This document shows, piece after piece, positions 1 through 11,200 of a DNA stretch of 64,000 nt. Under the pieces are notes generated by a model that saw nothing but the letters and a program-made list of their open reading frames with translations, was not told where the DNA came from and did not search any database. A program made the position numbers and the translations under genes. Positions within the stretch are counted from its first letter, which is position 1; every line of letters begins with the position of its first letter. The DNA comes from Archivesica marissinica (taxonomy: Eukaryota; Mollusca; Bivalvia; Venerida; Vesicomyidae). Where the stretch lies: contig CM026404.1 of the NCBI GenBank assembly GCA_014843695.1, positions 1,570,261-1,634,260 on the forward strand, given 5' to 3'.

Positions 1-3000
1 GTGCAGTGCTAGATATTGCTAGATATTGGTAGAGTGCTAGATATTGCTAGATATTGGTAGAGTGCTAGATATTGGTAGATATTGGTAGAGTGCTAGATAT
101 TGGTAGAGTGCTAGATATTGGTGCAGTGCTAGATATTGCTAGATATTGGTAGAGTGCTAGATGTTGGTAGATATTGGTAGAGTGCTAGATATTGGTGCAG
201 TGCTAGATATTGGTAGAGTGCTAGATATTGGTAGAGTGTTAGATATTGGTAGAGTGCTAGATATTGGTAGAGTGCTAGATATTGGTAGAGTGCTAGATAT
301 TGGTAGAGCGCTAGATATTGGTAGAGTGCTAGATATTGGTAGATATTGGTAGAGTGCTAGATATTGGTAGAGTGCTAGATATTGCTAGATATTGGTAGAG
401 TGCTAGATATTAGTAGATATTGGTAGAGTGCTAGATATTGCTAGATATTGGTAGAGTGCTAGATATTGGTAGAGTGCTAGATATTGCTAGATATTGGTAG
501 AGTGCTAGATATTGGTAGAGTGCTAGATATTGGTAGATATTGGTAGAGTGCTGGATATTGGTATATATTGGTAGAGTGCAAGATATTGCTAGATATTGGT
601 AGAGTGCTAGCTATTTGTAGATATTGGTAGAGTGTTAGATATTGGTAGAGTGCTAGATATTGCTAGATATTGGTATAGTGCTAGATATTTCTAGATATTG
701 GTGCAGTGCTAGATATTGCTAGATATTGGTAGAGTGCTAGATATTGGTAGATATTGGTAGAGTGCTAGATATTGGTAGATATTGGTGCAGTGCTAGATAT
801 TGCTAGATATTGGTAGAGTGCTAGATATTGCTAGATATTGGTATAGTGCTAGATATTTCTAGATATTGGTGCAGTGCTAGATATTGCTAGATATTGGTAG
901 AGTGCTAGATATTGGTAGATATTGGTAGAGTGCTAGATATTGGTAGATATTGGTGCAGTGCTAGATATTGCTAGATATTGGTAGAGTGCTAGATATTGGT
1001 GCAGTGCTAGATATTGGTAGATATTGGTAGAGTGCTAGATATTGGTAGATATTGGTAGAGTGCTAGATATTGGTAGATATTGGTAGAGTGCTAGATATTG
1101 GTAGAATGCTAGATATTGCTAGATATTGGTAGAGTGCTAGATATTGCTAGATATTGGTAGAGTGCTAGATATTGGTAGATATTGGTGCAGTGCTAGATAT
1201 TGGTAGATATTGGTGCAGTGCTAGATATTGGTAGATATTGGTGCAGTGCTAGATATTGGTAGATATTGGTGCAGTGCTAGATATTGCTAGATATTGGTAG
1301 AGTGCTAGATAGTGGTGCAGTGCTAGATATTGGTAGATATTGGTGCAGTGCTAGATATTGGTAGAGTGCTAGATATTGGTAGATATTGGTAGAGTGCTAG
1401 ATATTGGTAGATATTGGTAGAGTGCTAGATATTGCTAGATATTGGTAGAGTGCTAGATATTGCTAGATATTGGTAGAGTGCTAGATATTGTCTAGATATT
1501 GGTAGAGTGCTAGATATTGGTAGATATTGGTAGAGTGCTAGATATTGGTAGATATTGGTAGAGTGCTAGATATTGGTAGATTTGGTAGAGTGCTAGATAT
1601 TGGTAGATGTTAGATATTGCTAGATATTGGTAGAGTGCTAGATATTGGTAGAGTGCTAGATATTGGTAGATATTGGTAGAGTGCTAGATATTGGTAGATA
1701 TTGGTGCAGTGCTAGATATTGCTAGATATTGGTAGATATTGGTAGAGTGCTAGATATTGGTGAGTGCTAGATATTGGTAGATTTGGGTGCTAGATATTGG
1801 TAGATATTGGTAGTGCTAGATATTGGTAGATATTGGTAGAGTGCTAGATATTGGTAGATATTGGTAGAGTGCTAGATATTGTGTGCTAGTGCTAGATATT
1901 GGTAGAGTGCTAGATATTGGTAGAGTGCTAGATATTGGTAGAGTGCTAGATATTGGTAGAGTGCTAGATATTGGTAGAGTGCTAGATATTGGTAGAGTGC
2001 TAGATATTGGTAGAGTGCTAGATATTGGTAGAGTGCTAGATATTGTGTACTAGATATTGGTAGAGTGCTAGATATTGGTAGAGTGCTAGATATTGGTAGA
2101 GTGCTAGATATTGCTAGATATTGGTGCAGTGCTAGATATTGCTAGATATTGGTAGAGTGCTAGATATTGGTAGATATTGGTAGAGTGCTAGATATTGGTG
2201 CAGTGCTAGATATTGGTAGAGTGCTAGATATTGGTAGAGTGCTAGATATTGGTAGAGTGCTAGATATTGGTAGAGTGCTAGATATTGGTAGAGTGCTAGA
2301 TATTGGTAGAGTGCTAGATATTGGTAGAGTATTGGTAGAGTGCTAGATATTGGTAGATATTGGTAGAGTGCTAGATATTGGTAGAGTGCTAGATATTGGT
2401 AGAGTGCTAGATATTGCTAGATATTGGTAGAGTGCTAGATATTGGTAGATATTGGTAGAGTGCTAGATATTGCTAGATATTGGTAGAGTGCTAGATATTG
2501 CTAGATATTGGTAGAGTGCTAGATATTGCTAGATATTGGTAGAGTGCTAGATATTGGTAGAGTGCTAGATATTGGTAGAGTGCTAGATATTGGTAGATAT
2601 TGGTAGAGTGCTGGATATTGGTAGATATTGGTAGAGTGCTAGATATTGGTAGATATTGGTAGAGTGTTAGATATTGGTAGAGTGCTAGATATAGCTAGAT
2701 ATTGGTAGAGTGCTAGATATTGGTAGATATTGGTAGAGTGCTAGATATTGGTAGATATTGGTAGAGTGCAAGATATTGCTAGATATTGGTAGAGTGTTAG
2801 ATATTGGTAGAGTGCTAGATATAGCTAGATATTGGTAGAGTGCTAGATATTGGTAGAGTGCTAGATATTGGTAGAGTGCTAGATATTGGTAGATATTAGT
2901 AGAGTGCTAGATATTGGTAGAGTGCTGGATATTGGTAGATATTGGTAGAGTGCAAGATATTGCTAGATATTGGTAGAGTGCTAGCTATTGATAGATATTG

Positions 3001-4212
3001 GTAGAGTGTTAGATATTGGTAGAGTGCTAGATATTGCTAGATATTGGTATAGTGCTAGATATTGCTAGATATTGGTAGAGTGCTAGATATTGGTAGATAT
3101 TGGTAGAGTGCTAGATATTGGTAGATATTGGTGCAGTGCTAGATATTGCTAGATATTGGTAGAGTGCTAGATATTGGTAGATATTGGTAGAGTGCTAGAT
3201 ATTGGTAGATATTGGTGCAGTGCTAGATATTGCTAGATATTGGTAGAGTGCTAGATATTGGTGCAGTGCTAGATATTGGTAGATATTGGTGCAGTGCTAG
3301 ATATTGGTAGATATTGGTAGAGTGCTAGATATTGGTAGATATTGGTAGAGTGCTAGATATTGGTAGATATTGGTAGAGTGCTAGATATTGGTAGAATGTT
3401 AGATATTGCTAGATATTGGTAGAGTGCTAGATATTGGTAGAGTGCTAGATATTGGTAGATATTGGTAGAGTGCTAGATATTGGTAGATATTGGTGCAGTG
3501 CTAGATATTGCTAGATATTGGTAGATATTGGTAGAGTGCTAGATATTGGTGCAGTGCTAGATATTGGTAGATATTGGTACAGTGCTAGATATTGGTAGAT
3601 ATTGGTAGAGTGCTAGATATTGGTAGATATTGGTAGAGTGCTAGATATTTGTAGATATTGGTAGAGTGCTAGATATTGTTAGAATGCTAGATATTGCTAG
3701 ATATTGGTAGAGTGCTAGATATTGCTAGATATTGGTAGAGTGCTAGATATTGGTAGATATTGGTAGAGTGCTAGATATTGGTAGAGTGCTAGGTATTGCT
3801 AGATATTGATAGAGTGCTAGATATTGGTAGAGTGCTAGATATTGCTAGATATTAGTAGAGTGCTAGATATTGGTGCAGTGCTAGATATTGCTAGATATTG
3901 GTAGAGTGCTAGATATTGGTAGAGTGCTAGATATTGGTAGCTATTGGTAGAGTGTTAGATATTGGTAGAATGCTAGATATTGGTGCAGTGCTAGATATTG
4001 GTAGTAGAGTGCTAGATATTGGTGCAGTGCTAGATATTGGTAGAGTGCTAGATATTGGTAGAGTGCTAGATATTGGTAGAGTGCTAGATATTGGTAGATA
4101 TTGGTAGAGTGCTAGATATTGGTAGAGTGCTAGATATTGGTACTAGATATTGGTAGAGTGCTAGATATTGGTAGAGTGTTAGTTATTGGTAGAGTGCTAG
4201 ATATTGGTAGAG
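1..4212. repeat. Minisatellite of mixed 18-bp and 10-bp units
   Basis: The whole stretch is built from two related units: an 18-mer (gtagagtgctagatattg) and a 10-mer (gtagatattg, or ctagatattg). They are interspersed irregularly, and gtgcag often replaces gtagag. The 10-mer looks like the 18-mer with an internal gagtgcta deletion. The array runs off the left edge of the window. No gene was seen in it; the short open frame near 161-352 (VLDIGR repeats) follows from the 18-bp period. Confidence 0.97.
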
Positions 4213-4284
4213 ACTGAGAGTTTGATATTGATAGAATGTTTACATTTCTTGATGCTAGGTGATGAGCAGATTTGAAAGCATACC

Positions 4285-5302
4285 TTAGAAGTCCATATAT
4301 CTACTACCCTTGGCCTCGTACCTTAGAGGTTAATATTATATCCAAGAAGTCCATATTTCTACTACCCTTGGCCTCATACCTTAGAGGTTAGTATTATATC
4401 CAAGAAGTCCATATATCTACTACCCGTGGCCTCATACCTTAGAGGTTAATATTATATCCAAGAAGTCCATATTTCTACTACCCTTGGCCTCATACCTTAG
4501 AGGTTAGTATTATATCCAAGAAGTCCATATATCTACTACCCGTGGCCTCATACCTTAGAGGTTAATATTATATCCAAGAAGTCCATATTTCTACTACCCT
4601 TGGCCTCATACCTTAGAGGTTAGTATTATATCCAAGAAGTCCATATATCTACTACCCGTGGCCTCATACCTTAGAGGTTAATATTATATCCAAGAAGTCC
4701 ATATTTCTACTACCCTTGGCCTCATACCTTAGAGGTTAGTATTATATCCAAGAAGTCCATATATCTACTACCCGTGGCCTCATACCTTAGAGGTTAATAT
4801 TATATCCAAGAAGTCCATATTTCTACTACCCTTGGCCTCATACCTTAGAGGTTAGTATTATATCCAAGAAGTCCATATATCTACTACCCTTGGCCTCGTA
4901 CCTTATGTTAGTATTATATCCAAGAAGTCCATATATCTACTACCCGTGGCCTCATACCTTAGAGGTTAATATTATATCCAAGAAGTCCATATTTCTACTA
5001 CCCTTGGCCTCATACCTTAGAGGTTAGTATTATATCCAAGAAGTCCATATATCTACTACCCTTGGCCTCGTACCTTATGTTAGTATTATATCCAAGAAGT
5101 CCATATATCTACTACCCTTGGCCTCATACCTTAGAGGTTAATATTATATCCAAGAAGTCCATATTTCTACTACCCTTGGCCTCATACCTTAGAGGTTAAT
5201 ATTATATCCAAGAAGTCCATATTTCTACTACCCTTGGCCTCATACCTTAGAGGTTAGTATTATATCCAAGAAGTCCATATTTCTACTACCCTTGGCCTCA
5301 TC
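4285..5302. repeat. 58-bp tandem repeat with 116-bp dimer structure
   Basis: About 17 copies of a 58-bp unit containing ctactaccc(t/g)tggcctca. Two variants alternate regularly over 4380-4900: one has atatctactacccgtgg with ttaatatt, the other atttctactacccttgg with ttagtatt. The real unit of amplification was therefore a 116-bp dimer. Two copies near 4905 and 5078 share a small deletion in gaggttag. Confidence 0.95.
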
Positions 5303-5499
5303 ATTTAGCAGTTGTTTCCTCTTCTTGATTATTCTATCAGAATGTTGATGTATAGCATCGCATGCTTGCTTGAATTTCTTACTGAAACAATTTACAAGAT
5401 ATATGCTTTAAGGAGATATTTCTGTAACATTTAAAGACATATATACTGTTTATAAAGGTATCATCTTTGTTTAACAACATATATTGTTTACAAAGTTAC

Positions 5500-6605
5500 C
5501 TCTCTAAGGTAGGAGATATATCTCTTGTTTAGAGAGGTATCTAAGGTAGGAGATATATCTCATGTTTAGAGAGGTATCTAAGGTAGGAGATATATCTCAT
5601 GTTTAGAGAGTATCTAAGGTAGGATATATATCACATGTTTAGAGAGGTATCTAAGGTAGGAGATATATCTCTTGTTTAGAGAGGTATCTAAGGTAGGAGA
5701 TATATATCACATGTTTAGAGAGTATCTAAGGTAGGAGATATATCACATGTTTGGAGAGGTATCTAAGGTAGGATATATATCTCTTGTTTAGAGAGGTATC
5801 TAAGGTAGGAGATATATATCACATGTTTAGAGAGTATCTAAGGTAGGAGATATATCACATGTTTAGAGAGGTATCTAAGGTAGGAGATATATCTCATGTT
5901 TAGAGAGGTATCTAAGGTAGGAGATATATCACATGTTTAGAGAGGTATCTAAGGTAGGAGATATATCTCATGTTTAGAGAGGTATCTAAGGTAGGAGATA
6001 CATCTCATGTTTAGAGAGGTATCTAAGGTAGTAGATATATCTCTTGTTTAGAGAGGTATCTAAGGTAGGATATATATCACATGTTTAGAGAGTATCTAAG
6101 GTAGGAGATATATCACATGTTTAGAGAGGTATCTAAGGTAGGAGATATATCTCTTGTTTAGAGAGGTATCTAAGGTAGGAGATATATATCACATGTTTAG
6201 AGAGTATCTAAGGTAGGAGATATATCCATGTTTGGAGAGGTATCTAAGGTAGGATATATATCTTTGTTTGGGGTTTGGTGGGTTTTTGTTTGGGGTTTGG
6301 TGGGTTTTCATGTTTAGAGAGGTATCTAAGGTAGGAGATATATCACATGTTTAGAGAGGTATCTAAGGTAGGAGATATATCTCATGTTTAGAGAGGTATC
6401 TAAGGTAGGAGATACATCTCATGTTTAGAGAGGTATCTAAGGTAGGAGATATATCTCTTGTTTAGAGAGGTATCTAAGGTAGGATATATATCACATGTTT
6501 AGAGAGTATCTAAGGTAGGAGATATATCTCATGTTTATAGAGGTATCTAAGGTAGGAGATATATCTCATGTTTAGAGAGGTATCTAAGGTAGGAGATATA
6601 TCTCT
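5500..6605. repeat. 37-bp minisatellite
   Basis: About 29 copies of a 37-bp unit containing gtttagagaggtatctaagg followed by taggagatatatctc. Variants end in cac or ctc. The array is interrupted at 6264-6308 by a G-rich stretch unlike the unit. Confidence 0.95.
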
Positions 6606-6795
6606 CTCTAATATAGCAGATATATCTCTAAGATAGGAAATATCTCTCTTGCTTAGAGAGGTATCTCTCTAATGTAGCAGATATTCATAAGAGATGCCTC
6701 TCTTAACTAAACAGGAAATATCTCTCTTGCTTAGAGAGGTATCTCTCTAATGTAGCAGATATTCATAAGAGATGCCTCTCTTAATTAAACAGGAG
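6605..6795. repeat. Two copies of a diverged ~77-bp relative of the 37-bp array
   Basis: Two direct copies contain gcttagagaggtatctctct and cataagagatgcctctctta. They share the gagaggtatct core with the preceding array, so they look like an older, diverged flank of it. Confidence 0.8.
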
Positions 6796-6939
6796 ATATC
6801 TCTTTATGGTAGCAAAATACAGAATGCTAGAAATTAAATAGTACAACATCTTGCCATATAAATAAGCCATATAGTTGAGCATCTGTCCTCAGTGTTGTGG
6901 AAGTACAGTGGTTAGACTTCCTTTCACTTACGCATAGGA

Positions 6940-7170
6940 TATAATGTGTGTGTTTTACGCTTATTTATCGTCGCTACCGGTTGCCCATATGAGCGACGCC
7001 TCATGAAGAGATTAGTCATTTTAGATTTTTGGAGGATAGTGCAATGATACAGACACAGACCATTCCAGAGTATCCTCTGGTTCTTTTACGTGCACGATGT
7101 AAAGCACCGACACGAGACCTCGGTTTAACGTCCCATCTGAAAGACTATTAATTGTCAGACGGGTGAATAT
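6940..7170 (-). mobile_element. SINE fragment, family A
   Basis: In reverse complement this carries gatgggacgttaaaccgagg, then a gcacgtaaaagaacca-type motif, a gactctgga-like block and gggcaaccggtagcgacgat. The same blocks recur in the same order at 20335-20578 and 20580-20860, where one copy has a tRNA-like head. The gacgttaaa...gcacgtaaaagaacc core resembles conserved central domains of lophotrochozoan SINEs (resemblance from memory; no search was run). The head is not clear in this copy. Confidence 0.75.
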
Positions 7171-7724
7171 AAGCTGAAAACGATCCAATATGTAAAATAT
7201 TGCAAATAGTGCCAATATTTTACATATGGATTGTTAGCATTATCTTACTATATAAAATTGATAATTTCGTACATTTACGCATAGGATGTAAAAATACTGC
7301 AAGTACAAAGGTATGACGTTTCGACATTGATTTAAACTAAGTTAAAATTACCATAAACGAACATACTGAACTTCTATCTATAGCAGAAATTAAACGCAAA
7401 GCTTAAAACAGCATTACATTGTATGAAATAAAAGATATTTCAATTTTTACGTATGGGTAGCAATGCTGCTACACATTCTAACATTATACTTTGTATGCTT
7501 ATGTTCATTTGGTAAACAGTGTTTATTTGCGATAAAACAAACTCGAAACCGAAAGTAGGACTTTCCGAGTCGAACGGTCACGCACTTGTTTACAACAGGA
7601 ATGCATTGTCCGCACTTGTTTACATTCAGAATGCATCGTCCCCATTTGTCCCATGTTGTCTTTTTTAATTTTATTGCTTGATATGTTCATACCTCTGCTA
7701 GCTAAGTCTTTTAGGGACATGTCT
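7171..7724. other. Unique-looking sequence without a recognised gene
   Basis: AT-rich sequence between a SINE and a dispersed repeat. No exon with splice sites and recognisable protein similarity was found on either strand. The short minus-strand open frame at 7523-7720 resembles nothing known to me. Confidence 0.6.
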
Positions 7725-7990
7725 ACATCCCCACGAGGGGTTCGACATTAGAGGAAGATAGATAGATAGTCATTCATGTTCAAAATATATACGTTGTTTT
7801 CTACATCCTCTGTTGTTTCACGCATGCGCGCTGTGCGTGTTTACATTTTGTGTGTTGATAAACAAATGCGCGTATACGACGGTTAAAATTTATTGGAATT
7901 TTATCGTTTCTGAACGAATATTTCGATTTTTGTAAACACACACATATTAGTATTTATACTTTACCCAAAACATCCTTTATTACGATGTAA
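7725..7990 (+). mobile_element. Dispersed repeat carrying a LINE-type 3' tail
   Basis: Begins with a LINE 3' end of the kind seen at 26810-26870 (ccccacgaggggttcgacat, then gatagatagatag) and continues for about 240 bp. The block recurs almost unchanged at 30512-30785, including a cacgcatgcgcgctgtgcgt motif and the end ttacgatgtaatgctgcttt. The shared non-LINE flank means the whole block moved or was copied together. Confidence 0.75.
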
Positions 7991-8135
7991 TGCTGCTTTA
8001 ATTAATGGAAATTAAATGTTTTATCTTGGAAAAAGTTAGATTCTCAAATTGCCTAGCGAAATAGGTACCATAGTTGTGTTTGAATATCATAACATATTAT
8101 TGAGAAATATTTAGACAACTGAAGCAAATGGATAC

Positions 8136-8230
8136 CCATTTTCGGTGAAGTTATAGTAGATGAAGTCGTAGTGGTGGATGGGGTTGATGATGCGTTTCAC
8201 AATCAGTTCAGAGACGTCGTGCCATTTATC
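8136..8230 (-). CDS. CYP4 exon ([15 protein letters not shown] segment)
   Basis: Acceptor tgtttgcag precedes GATAAATGG. The exon reads [20 protein letters not shown], then [12 protein letters not shown], and ends at a gtatcc donor (phase 2). It matches the CYP4 segment before the F-G region. Its first 15 bases and acceptor are repeated about 22 times in the adjoining array. Confidence 0.8.
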
Positions 8231-11200
8231 CTGCAAACAATACATATAGTATCAATGAACACTTCCTCGGAACTTGCTGAGTCATGCCATTTATCCTGCA
8301 AACAATACATATAGTATCAATGAACACTTCCTCGGAACTTGCTGAGTCATGCCATTTATCCTGCAACAATACATATAGTATCAATGAACACTTCCTCGGA
8401 ACTTGCTGAGTCATGCCATTTATCCTGCAACAATACATATAGTATCAATGAACACTTCCTCGGAACTTGCTGAGTCATGCCATTTATCCTGCAACAATAC
8501 ATATAGTAGCAATGAACACTTCCTCGGAACTTGCTGAGTCATGCCATTTATCCTGCAACAATACATATAGTATCAATGAACACTTCCTCGGAACTTGCTG
8601 AGTCATGCCATTTATCCTGCAACAATACATATAGTAGCAATGAACACTTCCTCGGAACTTGCTGAGTCATGCCATTTATCCTGCAACAATACATATAGTA
8701 TCAATGAACACTTCCTCGGAACTTGCTGAGTCATGCCATTTATCCTGCAACAATACATATAGTAGCAATGAACACTTCCTCGGAACTTGCTGAGTCATGC
8801 CATTTATCCTGCAACAATACATATAGTATCAATGAACACTTCCTCGGAACTTGCTGAGTCATGCCATTTATCCTGCAACAATACATATAGTAGCAATGAA
8901 CACTTCCTCGGAACTTGCTGAGTCATGCCATTTATCCTGCAACAATACATATAGTATCAATGAACACTTCCTCGGAACTTGCTGAGTCATGCCATTTATC
9001 CTGCAACAATACATATAGTATCAATGAACACTTCCTCGGAACTTGCTGAGTCATGCCATTTATCCTGCAACAATACATATAGTATCAATGAACACTTCCT
9101 CGGAACTTGCTGAGTCATGCCATTTATCCTGCAACAATACACATAGCATCAATGAACACTTCCTCGGAACTTGCTGAGTCATGCCATTTATCCTGCAAAC
9201 AACACATAGCATCAATGAACACTTCCTCGGAACTTGCTGAGTCATGCCATTTATCCTGCAACAATACACATAGCATCAATGAACACTTCCTCGGAACTTG
9301 CTGAGTCATGCCATTTATCCTGCAACAATACATATAGTATCAATGAACACTTCCTCGGAACTTGCTGAGTCATGCCATTTATCCTGCAAACAATACACAT
9401 AGCATCAATGAACACTTCCTCGGAACTTGCTGAGTCATGCCATTTATCCTGCAACAATACACATAGCATCAATGAACACTTCCTCGGAACTTGCTGAGTC
9501 ATGCCATTTATCCTGCAACAATACATATAGTATCAATGAACACTTCCTCGGAACTTGCTGAGTCATGCCATTTATCCTGCAACAATACATATAGCATCAA
9601 TGAACACTTCCTCGGAACTTGCTGAGTCATGCCATTTATCCTGCAACAATACACATAAAATGTTGACTGCTAGAGAACTGAAAGATCAGTACATAATCAT
9701 ACATCTAAACTCATTAAATCAGAAAACGCAGGGAATCGCTTCTATACCCCAACAATTTTAAGGGGCAACATGCCCCCGGACCCCCTAAATTGCCTCGGCT
9801 GAAATTTGCCTCTGGCTACGGTCTGTTACTAGTGGCTAGTATTGGGGAATTGCTTTGTTTGTTGTAGTAAGCGGCTGTGACCGTTCAGACATTTTCTAGC
9901 TAGGTTTGATCAATAAAAGGTAGCGAATGACCACATTTACGCTTTCATCCGCGCCAACAAGAGTGATTAATATAAGTTGTTAAAACTTGCTTCGCAATCG
10001 TTGTAAAATAAATAAAGTTTCAATTTTTTAGTCAATTTAGCAATGCTCCCCTACTCCATCTATGATGCAATTATGCTATCTCTCTTATCTCAATGATACA
10101 ATGAACTACACCATCTATGATGCAATTATGCTATCTCTCTTATCTCAATGATACAATGAACTACACCATCTATGATGCAATTATGCTATCTCTTTTATCT
10201 CAATGATACAATGAACTACACCATCTATGATGCAATTATGCTATCTCTCTTAACTCAATGATACAATGAACTACACCATCTATGATGCAATTATGCTATC
10301 TCTCTTAACTCAATGATACAATGAACTACACCATCTATGATGCAATTATGCTATCTCTCTTATCTCAATGATACAATGAACTACACCATCTATGATGCAA
10401 TTATGCTATCTCTCTTATCTCAATGATACAATGAACTACACCATCTATGATGCAATTATGCTATCTCTCTTAACTCAATGATACAATGAACTACACCATC
10501 TATGATGCAATTATGCTATCTCTCTTATCTCAATGATACAATGAACTACACCATCTATGATGCAATTATGCTATCTCTCTTATCTCAATGATACAATGAA
10601 CTACACCATCTATGATGCAATTATGCTATCTCTCTTAACTCAATGATACAATGAACTACACCATCTATGATGCAATTATGCTATCTCTCTTAACTCAATG
10701 ATACAATGAACTACACCATCTATGATGCAATTATGCTATCTCTCTTAACTCAATGATACAATGAACTACACCATCTATGATGCAATTATGCTATCTCTCT
10801 TATCTCAATGATACAATGAACTACACCGCTGGTTTTTCTATTGCTATCTCTCTTATCTCAATGATACAATGAACTACACCGCTGGTTTTTCTATTGCTAT
10901 CTCTCTTATCTCAATGATACAATGAACTACTCCATCAATGATACAATGAACTACACTGCTGGTTTTTCTATTACCTCCCTTGGAGGATAAAGTTCTATTT
11001 ATCCCGAAATGTCTATTGATCCATTTTCAGTTGGATTCCTTTGTTTTTACTGTTGTTCCCAAACCAGATGTTGCAGCACTATAAATGTGATTTTAGTATC
11101 TACTGTAGAATATCTGTCAAGATTTAATTTAATAATCATAAGATGAGAAAATGGATGAAAATTGATAGCATGTGGTGCAAAGGAAACAACAATAAAAACA

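Noticed and set aside
9664..9735. Possible CYP4 exon 5 (SDLMSLDV, minus strand)
   Set aside because: Stops follow at once, no splice sites fit, and eight similar residues are not enough.
8226..9761. Regular spaced repeats resembling a CRISPR array
   Set aside because: The whole 64-bp unit is repeated with no unique spacers, in a eukaryotic intron.
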